Shown piece after piece: positions 1 to 12,699 of a DNA stretch of 64,000 bases. Under the pieces are notes generated by a model. That model worked only from the letters and a program-made list of their open reading frames with translations, made no database searches and was not told the DNA's origin. The stretch is taken from contig JAKSYS010000203.1 in assembly GCA_022925895.1 (NCBI GenBank), positions 1 to 64,000 on the forward strand, read 5' to 3'. A program made the position numbers and the translations under genes. The stretch is from Fragilaria crotonensis (taxonomy: Eukaryota > Bacillariophyta > Fragilariophyceae > Fragilariales > Fragilariaceae). The first letter of the stretch is position 1. Each line of letters starts with the position of its first letter.

Positions 1-2377
1 TGTCCGGATTTCACATTCTACAGTATGACGGGGCACGTGGAAACGTGTGAATGTTGAAACAATAGTACTGGTACTAATACCAGGTATGTTATGCATACAT
101 ATGCCTGGTAAACGTCGTCTTTACTACCGGTATTCGCGTACCAGGTACTCCTACTCACTACACTCCGTTAATTGCGAAATCAGCGCAAATTTTTTTTTTT
201 AATGTACAAGATTCCTTCAAGATTCCTGACAGTAGGAGTAGTCAACCACTATGGTAGTACTCGTACCTAGTACCTTCAAACACATATTGTAAAACAAATG
301 GCATACTCGCTCAGCATATCTGGTTCATCGTGCAATTTGACACTGCTGTAGTTGTGACCTGCTGTTCTTGATGAAGAATGGCATGAGGAGAGGAGCAATG
401 AGTTACGCATCCCTGAAGCACCGCAATATTGCTCTATTCAGAATGTACATAAGATTCCGTCAAAATTCCGTCAAACTCTCTTGATCACCGCCATCCCTTA
501 GGGTGCATATTATCCGGATGAAATTTGTACTTTTTGTACTTTGTACTTTGTGCTTTCGAAGTTCAAAGTACAAAAAGTACCATGGGTCTCACCTCTCACC
601 CAGAAGGGCAAAACAAAAATTCTTCATTATGCAATTTCGTTTCGGTACACGTTTTGGGGTTCAAGTGCTATTTAGGTGAATATGCGCCCCTCAAAAGTGT
701 GAGGTGCGAACAAGATCAACCAAACCACTCATGACTTCCTGCTCATCACATCACCAGGAGATTGTGCAAACCAATCATATTAACTGTGCCCTACGCGCGA
801 AGTAATCAGTTTTTAACAAGTAATTTGCAGTTAGTTTTTATGGGGTGATTATTGTGGGTTAATAAAAGTTATGAGACTAGTTGATAAAAGAATTGAGAGC
901 AGTCCCATTCCAGATGGGATTGAACTGTTCTCATTCTTATTCTCTTGGACTCTCACTGAGTTTCCAAGAGTTGTCAACTAGTTCTCATTTTACTAGTATA
1001 TAATCACATGTTTGTACAGTTGTACTGTAGTACAGGATACCCTCCTCTTGGATCTTCACAGTGCAACGGTCCCGTGAAACAAGGAAGGTGAAGAACCGCA
1101 CCATAGTAGCAAATTGTCACAATCCGTCAAATACAGAACGTGCACTCATACAATCATACTAGTAGAGCAAATAGGCTTCGTCATTCGTCGTCAAATTTGT
1201 AGTAGAAACTGAAATTGCCACGGTGGTTCGCGCCACTATGGAGTTGTGTTGTATTGTTGTATGTGAATAGCTAGCATTGTCTAATTGTAGTGGCACTCGC
1301 AGCTTTTCAGATGTAAACTTCTGCATGGGCACACCATTTCTTTTCCAACAAGCAACATGATGCAATGTGTCTTATTATTGTACTGCTACGACTGCATCAA
1401 CGGGTGCTTGCAGATGTACTGCAAAGTGCCATTTGTAGAAGCAAGTAAGTCCCGACAAAAGTTTCAAGACAACACACCCCGAGTCGGTTTGTAAAATGTG
1501 TATCTACTTATTTCTCGGTATTTTGTACCCCTCAAACATACATCAAAAATGTCCGAAGGGTACAGGTCACCTGTTTAATACTAGCTACTGTATACTGTGG
1601 TGACAAAGTGGTGCGTCATTATTCGCTGACATGACGATTCGGATTCTGGGTATATACGAGCATGTACGTATGCTGTACGAGATTGCAATCAGAATGATTG
1701 ATAAAACACTTCATAGTTTTTAAACTTTGACTTTGTTATCTTCTTCCCTTCTATCTTTGATCTACTATCGTAAGTATATCCGCTATATTGACCAGAGTTA
1801 AACACACCGAGGAAAAAAAACAATGCGCAAACCACCAGTGAAAAACTTGAAAACAAAGATTCAAACTCATCAATTGATCATTGAAGTTATACATGTAAAT
1901 ATAGGTTTCGGCACAAAGAATTCAAATGACCTGACGTTTCAGCAAAACTCACTCAATTGACAACCAATATCTTGGAGCTCAGCGCTCAATGACGGTTTCG
2001 AAGAATTTGCCTATCTACAGTACAAGTCTAGTTGAGGTTGCGGATCGGAGCCACGACCAGTCAAGACATCCCAATCACAACAGATCCCATTGGAATAATG
2101 ATCCTGGAATTGAAGGCTTATTGTTTGCACCTCGATCGTGGCGTCCCGTGGGTGTCGTTTCGCCTTGAACTCCGTGCATTCTCTTAAACTATCCATTCGG
2201 AACATCAACACTTCAAGCGATTCCAAGTGAAAGCGTTGCGTTAAAGGATGACTGCCTTGCTTTGCATCATCCCTCCCTTCTTCAACTCGTTCGCGCCAAC
2301 AGGCATGAACGACATGCCACATGCTTTAGACATACAAATGGTATACCAAAACCTGTTATATGGATTACATTTACATC
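1..2377. other. Intergenic spacer, no gene seen
   Basis: No open frame here has coding-like composition or a recognisable domain; the longest are under 125 codons and most of those lie antisense to the downstream repeat-protein gene. The stretch is AT-rich, with short GTAC palindromes (for example around 60-150 and 250-270) and a T-run near 190. The last few hundred bases probably hold the 3' UTR of the minus-strand gene that ends at 2378. Confidence 0.6.
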
Positions 2378-5353
2378 TCAGTCGACAATCACCCGGGAGC
2401 ATAATCCAAGCTGCGAACTCTCTATCCCAAGGGGAAAAAAAGATCGCAGGAAATTCTTCTTTGGAACGCCGGCAATTCCAGCACGATCCCGACGCCCAGA
2501 CTGAGGTTTGCAAAGACTGGGCTGACATTGAAGTACATAGCGATACTGACACGAATTGCGTCCGTCCAGTGGTGACGAACATGCTTTCGGGATGGCGATA
2601 TGTTCATCTCCATTGAAAAGCTCGTTGTCGGTAACATATACATCAATAATGGCTACTCCGTCAATACATCCTGAGGTGAAGGACGAAGATGCACCACACT
2701 TCAACAAGGTTTGTCCAACACACTTGAATTTGCTTTCGGCGTCGTCAAAGTCAGCGGCCAGCCAGTCAAGTGCCACAGCTGCACCGTCGACGCCACAACC
2801 CTTCCAAACCTGTGACAAGCTGAAGGTGACAGAACTTCCGTTTTGTGATTCAATTTTGATGGGAGTTACCTCGGGAGCGGCGCATCTATGATCAATCTCA
2901 ATTGTCGACACGTCGATCGTCTTAGAAAGGTCTTCACACGGTACTGCAATTTCGGCTCCTGCAAATGATTCTTTGAGTTGCAGATGCCTGTCTGCGACAT
3001 CGACGCAAGCGATTTTGAACTCCCAATAGCATCGTTTGTTCGGATTGAACTGGGGAAATGCACCTTCGAGCGGCGATTGACAGCGAGCTTCTGGGATCAG
3101 TGAAGTATCGACGCCAATCTGGTTGAAATCACCATCGTTACCTCCATACACACTGATCAATGCAGATCCAAGAGTACACTTCGCTTTGAATTCAGAGTTA
3201 ATATGTCCAGAAGAAACGAAATCCCGGTAGTAGCAGAAATCTTCGCTTTCGCTTTGCTCCGGGTTGTCAAACCAAACAGCGTATCGTTCCAGTCCACTAA
3301 GGAAGGGTTGAGACAGCTGAAAACTCACTGTTTCGCCGTCAGCACTGGTAACTTTGACGTTAGATTCGCCGTAGTACCCTTGCTTACAAGCCGTTGAGAA
3401 AACAGTCTCCCTTACAAGTGCAATTGTCGTCTTAGGCGAAGTCACACTCGTTCGACCAAAACTCGATCGTCCAGAAACCGTATTAGAAACCTTCGTTGAA
3501 GGCTCAGCAGACGGCATCGAGCTGCCTGTAGGAACCTGGCTAGGTTCTGACGAAGGAAGCCGACTCAGACTCGAGCTTGGCAAGAAATTGGGAGAAGGCA
3601 TTGAGGACTCAGGAGGCTGTGGAACGCCAGTAGGCTGAAACGTCGGGGACGCTGTGACTGGGACGCCAGCTGGCGGAAGGGTGGAACCTGGAGGGACGGG
3701 AGCGCCCGTCGGTTGCGACGTCGGCGAATTTGTGACGGGGACTGGACTGGCTGGATCTGGACTCGCAGGATTGAGGGGTGTAGGAGACTTCGTTCCCGAC
3801 GACACGTCAATCTTGATCTCAATCGCATCAAAATCGTTGCAACTGCACCCCTCAGCAGATTGACCATTCACCTCCACCCTATCAACATACCCCGCATCCG
3901 CGCACACACCAATCTCGACGGACTCAGATACAGTGAACGTTTCACTCGAAAACAACTGCAAGTTACCCGCAAGCAAATTGCGAGATTCGCCGTCGAAAGT
4001 GCGGTTCAGCTGCTTGATGTCGACCTTCGATTCTCCGTTATTGACGACCAGGTATGTGTATTGAATATCGACAAAGCAATCGTTGTTTCCCTCGCAATTC
4101 TTGAACCTCACAAGCTCCAACGATCCAAAAGAATCCAAAAGTTTCAGTCCATCGCCGCTGCACGTTGTGTCGATCTCAATTCGCTGAGCAGTGTCGCCGC
4201 TCTGGGACTCAACAAACGCAAAGAGCTTCGCAGGGAGCGCATCGCTATTGGATGAAACACAGATCTCGTCACCTGCTGCGAGAGTCTTCTCTACCAAGTT
4301 AATGCCACCGGGGTCATCATCGAGTGATACAACCATTCCAGCCACAGTCGGTAGAACACCCAAATCCTGACACATCAGCAGACCGCCCTTTCCAATTCTG
4401 CTCGCATCACACTTCGAAGCAGTGTATCGGAAACACAACTCGGTTGCAGCACAACCCTGGCAGGTGAATTGCGAGACCCCGCTTAAGTCTGCGCAGGTGT
4501 TGCTCGATCCTTTCACAGTGCAAGAAACGTCGACACCGAGAGAGCAACACTGTCCAGTCGGGGCAGCAGTTGGAGAAACTGCATTTGGTGGAGGCGTGGA
4601 GCCTGGAGGCACGGGTGCGCCAGTCGGCTGTGAAGCCGGGGATGTTGTGACTGGGACGCTAGCTGGTGAAGGTGTGAATCCAGGAGGCACGGGTGCGCCC
4701 GTCGGCTGAGATGCCGGGGAGAATGTGATGGGAACGCCAGCTGGCGATGTCGTGGACCCTGGCGGAACGGGTGCACCCGTCGGCTGAGACGCCGGGGATG
4801 CTGTGATGGGAACGCCAGCTGGTGAGAGCGTGGACCCTGGAGGCACGGGTGCACCTGTCGGCTGAAATGCCGGAGAGGATGCGACAGGGACGCCAGCTGG
4901 GGAAGGGGTGGACCCTGGAGGCACGGGTGCGCCTGTCGTCTGAGACATCGGGGACATCGTGACTGGGACGCCGGCTGGTGGAAAGGTGGAGCCTTGAGGC
5001 ACGGGTGCGCCCGTCGGCTGAGACGCCGGGGAGAATGTGACAGGGACACCAGCTGGCGGAGGCGTGGACCCAGGAGGCACGGGCGCACCTGTCGTCTGAG
5101 ACATCGGGGACGTTGTGACTGGGACACCAGCTGGTGAAGGGGTGGACCCTGGTGGCACGGGTGCGCCCGTCAGCTGAGATGCCGGAGAGGATGTGACAGG
5201 GACGCCAGCTGGCGAAGGCGTGGACCCTGGAGGCACGGGTGCACCAGTCGTCGGAGGTAGTGGGAACGTTGTGATGGGGACACCAGCTGGTGAAAGGGTG
5301 GACCCTGGTGGCACTGGTGTGCCGCAACGCTGGGGACGTTGTGACTGGGACAA
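2378..5353 (-). CDS. Giant secreted repeat protein, C-terminal part (frame-separated from its N-terminal part)
   Basis: This 991-codon frame continues the minus-strand gene that starts at 12699, but in a different frame. Order of parts: an array of about 18-residue units of the type [18 protein letters not shown]; the third copy of a Cys-rich domain (about 4550-3830, with paired cysteines and an N-R-T glycosylation sequon); a short second Pro/Ser/Thr array; then two tandem copies of another Cys-containing domain (about 3400-2990 and 2910-2520). The last two share a pattern of VxFxLSQ, AVxxD/W, FxC, IxVY, FN, IPxAC/EARC, SPL.G and C-Y.. . The first residues after the apparent ATG at 5353 are out of frame with the repeat, so that ATG is not a real start. 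Frame restoration relative to the upstream part needs the indels described at 5320-5511. Secreted or cell-wall location is inferred from the upstream signal peptide. No catalytic motif is seen. Confidence 0.7.
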   Translation of the reverse strand: MSQSQRPQRCGTPVPPGSTLSPAGVPITTFPLPPTTGAPVPPGSTPSPAGVPVTSSPASQLTGAPVPPGSTPSPAGVPVTTSPMSQTTGAPVPPGSTPPPAGVPVTFSPASQPTGAPVPQGSTFPPAGVPVTMSPMSQTTGAPVPPGSTPSPAGVPVASSPAFQPTGAPVPPGSTLSPAGVPITASPASQPTGAPVPPGSTTSPAGVPITFSPASQPTGAPVPPGFTPSPASVPVTTSPASQPTGAPVPPGSTPPPNAVSPTAAPTGQCCSLGVDVSCTVKGSSNTCADLSGVSQFTCQGCAATELCFRYTASKCDASRIGKGGLLMCQDLGVLPTVAGMVVSLDDDPGGINLVEKTLAAGDEICVSSNSDALPAKLFAFVESQSGDTAQRIEIDTTCSGDGLKLLDSFGSLELVRFKNCEGNNDCFVDIQYTYLVVNNGESKVDIKQLNRTFDGESRNLLAGNLQLFSSETFTVSESVEIGVCADAGYVDRVEVNGQSAEGCSCNDFDAIEIKIDVSSGTKSPTPLNPASPDPASPVPVTNSPTSQPTGAPVPPGSTLPPAGVPVTASPTFQPTGVPQPPESSMPSPNFLPSSSLSRLPSSEPSQVPTGSSMPSAEPSTKVSNTVSGRSSFGRTSVTSPKTTIALVRETVFSTACKQGYYGESNVKVTSADGETVSFQLSQPFLSGLERYAVWFDNPEQSESEDFCYYRDFVSSGHINSEFKAKCTLGSALISVYGGNDGDFNQIGVDTSLIPEARCQSPLEGAFPQFNPNKRCYWEFKIACVDVADRHLQLKESFAGAEIAVPCEDLSKTIDVSTIEIDHRCAAPEVTPIKIESQNGSSVTFSLSQVWKGCGVDGAAVALDWLAADFDDAESKFKCVGQTLLKCGASSSFTSGCIDGVAIIDVYVTDNELFNGDEHIAIPKACSSPLDGRNSCQYRYVLQCQPSLCKPQSGRRDRAGIAGVPKKNFLRSFFPLGIESSQLGLCSRVIVD

Positions 5354-6870
5354 TAGCTGGTGAAGGGGTGGACCCAGGAGGCACGGGTGCGCCCGTCAGC
5401 TGAGACGCCGGAGAGGATGTCACAGGGACGGCAGCTGGGAAGGCGTGGACCCAGGAGGCACGGGCGCACCTGTCGTCTGAGACATCGGGGATGCTGTGAC
5501 AGGAACGCCAGAGGAGGGGTGGACCCTGGTGGCACGGGTGCACCTGTCGGCTGAGACGCCGGGGACGTTGTGACTGTGACGGGGACGCTAGCTGGTGAAG
5601 GGGTGGACCCAGGAGGCACGGGTGCGCCCGTAAGCTCAGATGCTGGTGAGGATGTGACGGGGACGCCAGCTGGCGAAGGCGTGGACCCAGGAGGCACGGG
5701 TGCACCTGTCGTCTGAGACGTCGGGGATGCTGTGACAGGAACGCCAGCTGGCGAAGGCGTGGACCCTGGCGGCACGGGCACGCCCGTCGGCTGAGACGCC
5801 GGCGAAGATGTTTCTGGGAGGCCAGCTGGCGAAGGGGTGGTCCCTGGAGGCACGGGTGCACCCGTCGGCTGAGACGCTGGGGAAGATGTGGTGGGCACAC
5901 CAGCTGGCGAAGGGGTGGACCCTGGAGACAAGGATCCGACCGATGGTTGCGACGTTGGGGGCATTGTGGTAGGAACAGGGCTGGCTGGATCTGGACCCGC
6001 CGGATTGATAGGAGTGGGAGACTTAGTGCCCGATGATACATTAAGCTTGATCACGTTGCTATCATCATCATTGCAACTGCACCCCTCAGCAGATTGACCA
6101 TTCACCTCCACCCTATCGACATAATCAGCATCCGCGCACACACCAATCTCAACTGACTCAGATACCGTGAACATTTCACTTGGAAACAACTGCAAGGCAC
6201 CAGCAACAATGCCAGAGAGCATATTGCGAGATTCGCCATCGAACGTGCGGTTCAGCTGCTTGATGTCGACCTTCGATTCTCCGTTATTGACGACCAGGTA
6301 TGTGTATTGAATATCGACAAAGCAATCGTTGTTTCCCTCGCAATTCTTGAACCTCACAAGCTCCAACGATCCAAAAGAATCCAAAAGTTTCAGTCCATCG
6401 CCGCTGCACGTTGTGTCGATCTCAATTCGCTGAGCAGTGTCGCCGCTCTGGGACTCAACAAACGCAAAGAGCTTCGCAGGGAGCGCATCGCTATTGGATA
6501 AAACACAGATCTCGTCACCTGCTGCGAGAGTCTTCTCTACCAAGTTAATGCCACCGGGGTCATCATCGAGTGATACAACCATTCCAGCCACAGTCGGTAG
6601 AACACCCAAATCCTGACACATCAGCAGACCGCCCTTTCCAATTCTGCTCGCATCACACTTCGAAGCAGTGTATCGGAAACACAACTCGGTTGCAGCACAA
6701 CCCTGGCAGGTAAGTTGCGAGACCCCGCTTAAGTCTGCGCAGGTGTTGCTCGATCCTTTTACTTTGCAAGCAACCTCCACACCGAGAGTGCAGCACTGTC
6801 CAGTCGGGGCAGCAGTTGGAGAAACTGCATTTGGTGGAGGCGTGGAGCCTGGAGGCGCTGGAGCGCCAGT
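5100..6870 (-). repeat. Segmental duplication copy A inside the repeat-protein gene
   Basis: This block is almost base-for-base the same as 7110-8890, offset about 2.0 kb, including a whole Cys-rich domain and its flanking Pro/Ser/Thr arrays. Copy A differs from copy B by an 8-bp deletion near 5320-5324, a 1-bp deletion at 5436-5439 and a 4-bp deletion at 5508-5511. All three break frame. The near identity implies recent tandem duplication or gene conversion. Confidence 0.85.
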
Positions 6871-9800
6871 TTGCTGAGAGATCGGGGAAAATGTGACGGG
6901 GACGCCAGCTGGAGAAGGCGTGGGCCCTGGCGGCACGGGCACGCCCGTCGGCTGAGACGCCGGGAAAGATGTGTCTGGGAGGCCAGCTGGCGAAGGGGTG
7001 GTCCCTGGAGGCACGGGTGCACCTGTCGGCTGAGACGCTGGGGAAGATGTGACGGGGAGGCCAGCTGGCGAAGAAGTGGTCCCTAGAGGCACGGGTGCAC
7101 CCGTCGGCTGAGACGCTGGGGACGTTGTGGCTGGGACACCAGCTGGTGAAGGGGTGGACCCTGGTGGCACGGGTGCGCCCGTCAGCTGAGACGCCGGAGA
7201 GGATGTGACAGGGACGCCAGCTGGCGAAGGCGTGGACCCTGGAGGCACGGGTGCACCAGTCGTCGGAGGTAGTGGGGACGTTGTGATGGGGACACCAGCT
7301 GGTGAAAGGGTGGACCCTGGTGGCACTGGTGCGCCCGTCGGCTGCAACGCTGGGGACGTTGTGACTGGGACAATAGCTGGTGAAGGGGTGGACCCAGGAG
7401 GCACGGGTGCGCCCGTCAGCTGAGACGCCGGAGAGGATGTCACAGGGACGGCAGCTGGGGAAGGCGTGGACCCAGGAGGCACGGGCGCACCTGTCGTCTG
7501 AGACATCGGGGATGCTGTGACAGGAACGCCAGCTGGAGGAGGGGTGGACCCTGGTGGCACGGGTGCACCTGTCGGCTGAGACGCCGGGGACGTTGTGACT
7601 GTGACGGGGACGCTAGCTGGTGAAGGGGTGGACCCAGGAGGCACGGGTGCGCCCGTAAGCTCAGATGCTGGTGAGGATGTGACGGGGACGCCAGCTGGCG
7701 AAGGCGTGGACCCAGGAGGCACGGGTGCACCTGTCGTCTGAGACGTCGGGGATGCTGTGACAGGAACGCCAGCTGGCGAAGGCGTGGACCCTGGCGGCAC
7801 GGGCACGCCCGTCGGCTGAGACGCCGGCGAAGATGTTTCTGGGAGGCCAGCTGGCGAAGGGGTGGTCCCTGGAGGCACGGGTGCACCCGTCGGCTGAGAC
7901 GCTGGGGAAGATGTGGTGGGCACACCAGCTGGCGAAGGGGTGGACCCTGGAGACAAGGATCCGACCGATGGTTGCGACGTTGGGGGCATTGTGGTAGGAA
8001 CAGGGCTGGCTGGATCTGGACCCGCCGGATTGATAGGAGTGGGAGACTTAGTGCCCGATGATACATTAAGCTTGATCTCGTTGCTATCATCATCATTGCA
8101 ACTGCACCCCTCAGCAGATTGACCATTCACCTCCACCCTATCGACATAATCAGCATCCGCGCACACACCAATCTCAAGGGACTCAGATACCGTGAACATG
8201 TCACTTGGAAACAACTGCAAGGCACCAGCAACCATTCCACCGATCAAATTGCGAGATTCGCCGTCGAACGTGCGGTTCAGCTGCTTGATGTCGACCTTCG
8301 ATTCTCCGTTATTGACGACCAGGTATGTGTATTGAATATCGACAAAGCAATCGTTGTTTCCCTTGCAATTCTTGAACCTCACAAGTTCCAACGATCCAAA
8401 AGAATCCAAAAGTTTCAGTCCATCGCCGCTGCACGTTGTGTCGATCTCAATTCGCTGAGCAGTGTCGCCGCTCTGGGACTCAACAAACGCAAAGAGCTTC
8501 GCAGGGAGCGCATCGCTATTGGATAAAACACAGATCTCGTCACCTGCTGCGAGAGTCTTCTCTACCAAGTTAATGCCACCGGGGTCATCATCGAGTGATA
8601 CAACCATTCCAGCCACAGTCGGTAGAACACCCAAATCCTGACATATCAGCAGACCGCCCTTTCCAATTCTGCTCGCATCACACTTCGAAGCAGTGTATCG
8701 GAAACACAACTCGGTTGCAGCACAACCCTGGCAGGTAAGTTGCGAGACCCCGCTTAAGTCTGCGCAGGTGTTGCTCGATCCTTTTACTTTGCAAGCAACC
8801 TCCACACCGAGAGTGCAGCACTGTCCAGTCGGGGCAGCAGTTGGAGAAACTGCATTTGGTGGAGGAGTTGCCCCTGGAGACGCTGGTGCGCCCGTTTGCT
8901 GAGAGATCGGGGAAAATGTGACGGGGACGCCAGTTGGTGGAGGCGTGGACCCTTGCGGAACGGGTGCGCCCGTCGGCTGTGACGCCGGGGATGTTGTGAT
9001 AGGGACGCTAGCTGGTGAAGAGGTGGACCCAGGAGGCACGGGTGCGCCCGTCGGCTGAGACGCCGGGGAAGATGTGACGGGGAGGCCAGCTGGCGAAGAA
9101 GTGGTCCCTAGAGGCACGGGTGCGCCCGTCGTCTGAGACGCTGGAGAGGATGTGACAGGTATGCCGTCGGGCGAAGGCGTGGAACCAGTAGGCACGGGTG
9201 CCCCTGTCGTCGGAGGTATTGGTGACGTTGTGACTGGGACGCCAGCTGGGGAAGGGGTGGACCCTGGAGGCACGGGTGCACCTGTCGTCTGAGACATCGG
9301 GGAAGAGGTGGTAGGGAGGCCAGCTGGTTGAGTGGTTGACCCTGGTGGGACGGGTGCTCCTGTCTGCTGGGATGTGGTGGGTCGTGTATCGGGAATGCCA
9401 GTTTGCGGAGTCGAGCCCGTCGCCTGCGACGTCGGGGAGCTCGAAACTGGAACGGTAGTTGGTGGAGGTGTTATCTCTGGAGACTTGGACCCGCCTGTCG
9501 GCTGAGACGACGGCGATTTTGTGACGGGAGCCTCGCTAGCTGGATTTGGACCGGTTGATGTGTTAGGTGTGGTCGCAGGTGTGGGATTCGGTGTGGCAGG
9601 CCCAGGCGTCGGGAAGGGCGTTACGCCAGTGCCAGGGATTGTTGGTCCGGGTGTTGGTGCTGTGTCAGGAACGCCAGTCGGAGCAGGTGTAGATCCCGGA
9701 GGTGTGGTAGCACCAATCGGCTCAGACGTTGGGGGTATTCTCACCGGACCGTCACTTCGCTGTGGCTGAGGTGTTGATCCTGGAGAGACGGGTGTGCTTG

Positions 9801-12699
9801 TCGGCGGTCTTGTGAAGGGATTGGGGCTTGCTGGATCTGGAACTGTTTGTGTGATAGGTGGTGGCGTAGAGGTAGGGGTCTGGTCAGTGCTAGGAATCGT
9901 AGGTCCAGAAGTTGGCTCTGTGAAGGTAGGATTCGGAGTTGGCTGCTGGGTTGGCCTTGGCGTCGGTGGAGGAGTCGTAAGGGTAGGCGTAAATTCATTC
10001 GGAGATGGCGTTGGGGCTGTAGTCCGAATGGGATTCTCCGTAGCCAGCGTAGGGAAAGGCGTCGGCCCCGGAATCGGAGGAGGAGTCAAAAGCGCAGGTG
10101 CAGATGTAAAAACGTTCGGAGCGGGCGTTGGGGGTGGAACTGTAGGCAGAACGGGATTCGCCGTAGATGACGTGGGAAAAGGTGTTGACAGCGGGCTTGG
10201 GCCAGGTGTCGGCCCAGGAGTCGGCAGAGGGGTTGGCCGAGGTGTCGGAAGTGGGGTGGGCCCAGGTGTCGGAAGTGGAGTCGGAAGTGGGGTGGGTCCA
10301 GGTGTCGGATTTGGAGTCGGCAGTGGGGTTGGCCCAGGTGTCGGATTTGGAGTCGGCAGTGGGGTTGGCCCAGGTGTCGGATTTGGTGTCGGCAGTGGGG
10401 TTGGCCCAGGAGTCGGTATTGGGGTTGGCCCAGGTGTCGGATTTGGAGTCGGCAGTGGGGTTGGCCCAGGTGTAGGATTTGGGGTTGGCAGTGGGGTGGG
10501 TCCAGGTGTCGGATTTGGAGTCGGCAGTGGGGTTGGCCCAGGTGTCGGGTCTGGAGTCGGCAGCGGGGTTGGCCCAGGTGTCGGGTTTGGAGTCGGCAGT
10601 GGGGTTGGCCCAGGAGTCGGGTTTGGAGTCGGCAGTGGGGTTGGCCCAGGAGTCGGGTTTGGAGTCGGCCGTGGGGTTGGCCCAGGTGTCGGGTCTGGAG
10701 TCGGTAGTGGGGTTGGCCCAGGAGTCGGATTTGGAGTCGGCTGTGGGGTTGGCCCTGGAGTCGGATTTGGAGTCGGCAGTGGGGTTGGCCCAGGAGTCGG
10801 ATTTGGAGTCGGCAGTGGGGTTGGCCCAGGAGTCGGATTTGGAGTCGGCAGTGGGGTTGGCCCAGGTGTCGGATTTGGAGTCGGCAGTGGGGTTGGCGGA
10901 CGGGTTCCTTCAAATACTCCATTAGTCGGAGCCGGTGTTGCAGGCACAGGCGTAGGGAAAGGTGTCGCTACAACAGGCTTAGAAGTCGGTTCGTCCTCGT
11001 CGCTTGGGTTTTGAAATGGGAAAACAAACGGCGAGTTAGTTCGAGCAGGGTTTGGGACAATGGACGGTGGCAATGTTGGACTCAGAGTATCTCCAACCCC
11101 TGGGTCTGGGACAAGGGGGACAGGGGGCCGTGGCGTCGGCGGAATGGTTGATCCGGTAGGAGTTGGCATCGAGTCAGGCGGAGCAGTAGGAGAACAACCA
11201 GGTGGCCGTGGCATCCCAGGCATACTTGGCATACAGTCCAAAGTTCCTTGGCAACGTTGATGCGAAGCCGGAAGGATAACAATACGACACGAATCAAAAA
11301 CGGTAAGACCTTTCCCTCCTTCATAGTCATTCTCTCCTTCGTAACCCTTCTTTCCTCCATAACCCTTCTTTCCTCCATATCCCTTCTTTCCTCCATATCC
11401 CTGCCTTCCACTGCCGTAGTCCTTATCTTTAGTTCTTCCGTATCCCTTCTTCCCACGATAGTCATTATTTCCTCCATATCCCTTCTTTCCTCCAGAGTCA
11501 TTACTTCCCCCATATCCCTCATTTACTTCATAGCCCTGCGTTCCGTCACAGTCCTCGTCTCCTTCATAACCCTTCTTTCCGCCATAGCCCTTCTTTCCGC
11601 CATAGCCCTTCTTTCCGCCATAGCCCTTCTTTCCGCCATCACCCTTCTTTCCTCCATAATAGTCGAAACCTCCGCCGCCTTTCTTTCCCGCCCCTCCACT
11701 TCCTCCTCCAGCTTCCACATACGACGGCAAGCTACATTGCATATCCCAAAGGGGACAGTCAATAGGTTCGCCAGGACAACGGTATTGAACATTTTCGCAA
11801 GACGAGCAGCTTTGAGAAAGGATGTATTCTCCGTTTACTTCCAACAAATTGCTAGCATCCAGATGTCCCTGCAAGGCCAGATTCCTGCTGCTTGGGAACA
11901 TGATGTCCACCAAGTTGGGGTCTCCTAATCGACGCCCATTGGTATACTTCCTCTTGGAGGATTTTCGAGACTTCCTCTTGGAGGATTTTCGAGACGATGC
12001 CTTGTTCCCTCCGCCCGATCTCCCATAAATATCTTCACCAGGGTACTCACAACGACATGGAACTTTCTGGCGACCACAACCACCGTTACGATTCTGACGC
12101 GATTGACGAGGCTCGGTACTGCGGAGTGGAGCATCGTTACTATCACGACGGCTGCGACTCGTAGCTTCCGCCTTGTCCCCGTCGAAGGCTCTGGCCAAAT
12201 CTCGCATGACACGACTACTCGAGGTTTTCTCGGTTTCGTGTCGTGCGTCCCGGTTTTCTTCATGACCAACTTGACGGCCTTGAAATAATTGAATGTTTTG
12301 AAGTAAAGTCTTGGTGTTGGCACGTCTAACTTGAGTGCCACCATCTGGGTTACGACTCATAAGGTATTCAGATATCTCGGCACGCTGCGACTGAGCACCC
12401 TTCGACACAAGAAGCATTCGGTGAACATGCTCTACCTCTGCATCCCCGATAGGTCCAACTTCGTTCTCAAGCATTTCTCTCACATTGTCGACGGTCATAG
12501 TAGGGATAACATCGATGAAATCATCGCTTTCGTCGAAGGCCTCTGTTCCTTCCAGAGTTTCCAATGAGGAGGAGTTCTCTCTTTCTGGAGGATGCTGAAA
12601 TTCACGTCTGAACGATGTCGCGGTCGTCGTGGCATCTGCAAGGTATGCAAGAATTACCAAAAAGCACAGGATCTTGGAGCTCATCATGATTGGCTTCAT
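5170..12699 (-). CDS. Giant secreted Lys/Ser- and Pro/Thr-rich protein, N-terminal part (silaffin/mucin-like)
   Basis: The frame runs 2509 codons from an ATG followed by a clear signal peptide (about residues 1-23, hydrophobic core then ADA/TT). Then come an acidic/polar region to about 210, a Lys/Ser block with [17 protein letters not shown]-type spacing near 233-250, and an RRL site. Next are GGKKGY repeats (about 336-463), a [14 protein letters not shown] array (about 600-835), [18 protein letters not shown] arrays, and two near-identical Cys-rich domains (about 1290-1540 and 1965-2215). Lys-rich blocks with Ser, and RxL processing sites, are known in diatom silaffins; Pro/Thr arrays are known in diatom wall and adhesive mucilage proteins. 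A role in the frustule or extracellular mucilage is therefore inferred, not shown. Below about 5511 the frame leaves the repeat register because of a 4-bp deletion relative to the paralogous copy, so its last ~115 codons are not genuine. Confidence 0.75.
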   Translation of the reverse strand: MKPIMMSSKILCFLVILAYLADATTTATSFRREFQHPPERENSSSLETLEGTEAFDESDDFIDVIPTMTVDNVREMLENEVGPIGDAEVEHVHRMLLVSKGAQSQRAEISEYLMSRNPDGGTQVRRANTKTLLQNIQLFQGRQVGHEENRDARHETEKTSSSRVMRDLARAFDGDKAEATSRSRRDSNDAPLRSTEPRQSRQNRNGGCGRQKVPCRCEYPGEDIYGRSGGGNKASSRKSSKRKSRKSSKRKYTNGRRLGDPNLVDIMFPSSRNLALQGHLDASNLLEVNGEYILSQSCSSCENVQYRCPGEPIDCPLWDMQCSLPSYVEAGGGSGGAGKKGGGGFDYYGGKKGDGGKKGYGGKKGYGGKKGYGGKKGYEGDEDCDGTQGYEVNEGYGGSNDSGGKKGYGGNNDYRGKKGYGRTKDKDYGSGRQGYGGKKGYGGKKGYGGKKGYEGENDYEGGKGLTVFDSCRIVILPASHQRCQGTLDCMPSMPGMPRPPGCSPTAPPDSMPTPTGSTIPPTPRPPVPLVPDPGVGDTLSPTLPPSIVPNPARTNSPFVFPFQNPSDEDEPTSKPVVATPFPTPVPATPAPTNGVFEGTRPPTPLPTPNPTPGPTPLPTPNPTPGPTPLPTPNPTPGPTPLPTPNPTPGPTPQPTPNPTPGPTPLPTPDPTPGPTPRPTPNPTPGPTPLPTPNPTPGPTPLPTPNPTPGPTPLPTPDPTPGPTPLPTPNPTPGPTPLPTPNPTPGPTPLPTPNPTPGPTPIPTPGPTPLPTPNPTPGPTPLPTPNPTPGPTPLPTPNPTPGPTPLPTPLPTPGPTPLPTPRPTPLPTPGPTPGPSPLSTPFPTSSTANPVLPTVPPPTPAPNVFTSAPALLTPPPIPGPTPFPTLATENPIRTTAPTPSPNEFTPTLTTPPPTPRPTQQPTPNPTFTEPTSGPTIPSTDQTPTSTPPPITQTVPDPASPNPFTRPPTSTPVSPGSTPQPQRSDGPVRIPPTSEPIGATTPPGSTPAPTGVPDTAPTPGPTIPGTGVTPFPTPGPATPNPTPATTPNTSTGPNPASEAPVTKSPSSQPTGGSKSPEITPPPTTVPVSSSPTSQATGSTPQTGIPDTRPTTSQQTGAPVPPGSTTQPAGLPTTSSPMSQTTGAPVPPGSTPSPAGVPVTTSPIPPTTGAPVPTGSTPSPDGIPVTSSPASQTTGAPVPLGTTSSPAGLPVTSSPASQPTGAPVPPGSTSSPASVPITTSPASQPTGAPVPQGSTPPPTGVPVTFSPISQQTGAPASPGATPPPNAVSPTAAPTGQCCTLGVEVACKVKGSSNTCADLSGVSQLTCQGCAATELCFRYTASKCDASRIGKGGLLICQDLGVLPTVAGMVVSLDDDPGGINLVEKTLAAGDEICVLSNSDALPAKLFAFVESQSGDTAQRIEIDTTCSGDGLKLLDSFGSLELVRFKNCKGNNDCFVDIQYTYLVVNNGESKVDIKQLNRTFDGESRNLIGGMVAGALQLFPSDMFTVSESLEIGVCADADYVDRVEVNGQSAEGCSCNDDDSNEIKLNVSSGTKSPTPINPAGPDPASPVPTTMPPTSQPSVGSLSPGSTPSPAGVPTTSSPASQPTGAPVPPGTTPSPAGLPETSSPASQPTGVPVPPGSTPSPAGVPVTASPTSQTTGAPVPPGSTPSPAGVPVTSSPASELTGAPVPPGSTPSPASVPVTVTTSPASQPTGAPVPPGSTPPPAGVPVTASPMSQTTGAPVPPGSTPSPAAVPVTSSPASQLTGAPVPPGSTPSPAIVPVTTSPALQPTGAPVPPGSTLSPAGVPITTSPLPPTTGAPVPPGSTPSPAGVPVTSSPASQLTGAPVPPGSTPSPAGVPATTSPASQPTGAPVPLGTTSSPAGLPVTSSPASQPTGAPVPPGTTPSPAGLPDTSFPASQPTGVPVPPGPTPSPAGVPVTFSPISQQTGAPAPPGSTPPPNAVSPTAAPTGQCCTLGVEVACKVKGSSNTCADLSGVSQLTCQGCAATELCFRYTASKCDASRIGKGGLLMCQDLGVLPTVAGMVVSLDDDPGGINLVEKTLAAGDEICVLSNSDALPAKLFAFVESQSGDTAQRIEIDTTCSGDGLKLLDSFGSLELVRFKNCEGNNDCFVDIQYTYLVVNNGESKVDIKQLNRTFDGESRNMLSGIVAGALQLFPSEMFTVSESVEIGVCADADYVDRVEVNGQSAEGCSCNDDDSNVIKLNVSSGTKSPTPINPAGPDPASPVPTTMPPTSQPSVGSLSPGSTPSPAGVPTTSSPASQPTGAPVPPGTTPSPAGLPETSSPASQPTGVPVPPGSTPSPAGVPVTASPTSQTTGAPVPPGSTPSPAGVPVTSSPASELTGAPVPPGSTPSPASVPVTVTTSPASQPTGAPVPPGSTPPLAFLSQHPRCLRRQVRPCLLGPRLPSCRPCDILSGVSADGRTRASWVHPFTSYCPSHNVPSVAAHQCHQGPPFHQLVSPSQRSHYLRRLVHPCLQGPRLRQLASLSHPLRHLS
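7110..8890 (-). repeat. Segmental duplication copy B inside the repeat-protein gene
   Basis: This is the frame-intact partner of the block at 5100-6870. At each of the three places where copy A has lost bases (8, 1 and 4 bp), copy B keeps the full repeat unit and stays in frame, so it serves as the reference for the ancestral state. Confidence 0.85.
10195..10895 (-). repeat. [14 protein letters not shown] minisatellite coding array
   Basis: About 24 or more 30-36 bp units encode the Pro-Thr motif [15 protein letters not shown] with rare D, R, Q and I variants. The opposite strand is read through without stops in all three frames (for example a Gly-Val repeat frame at 9794-11014). That is a composition effect and not evidence for antisense genes. 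Confidence 0.9.
11310..11690 (-). repeat. GGKKGY-type hexapeptide-coding repeat
   Basis: Short tandem units read on the minus strand as YGGKKG / [12 protein letters not shown] variants. They put paired lysines at regular spacing next to Gly and Tyr. In the protein this block lies just after a Cys-containing segment and before the Pro/Thr arrays. Several units are identical at DNA level, so unit number is probably variable between strains. Confidence 0.85.

Noticed and set aside
4659-6041. 460-codon minus-strand frame in the repeat protein
   Set aside because: It reads the same Pro/Ser/Thr array out of register ([11 protein letters not shown] strings); the in-register frames are clearly the genuine ones.
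9741-9998. Separate small genes antisense or out of frame within the repeat-protein gene
   Set aside because: They are all low-complexity shadows of the PTS repeats, without starts in context or recognisable domains.
9794-11014. 406-codon plus-strand frame of Gly-Val repeats (and other long antisense frames at 10086-10922, 10167-10475, 10479-10925)
   Set aside because: It is the complement of the Pro/Thr minisatellite of the minus-strand gene. Stop-free frames in all readings are expected from the repeat composition, and there is no independent start, signal or domain.
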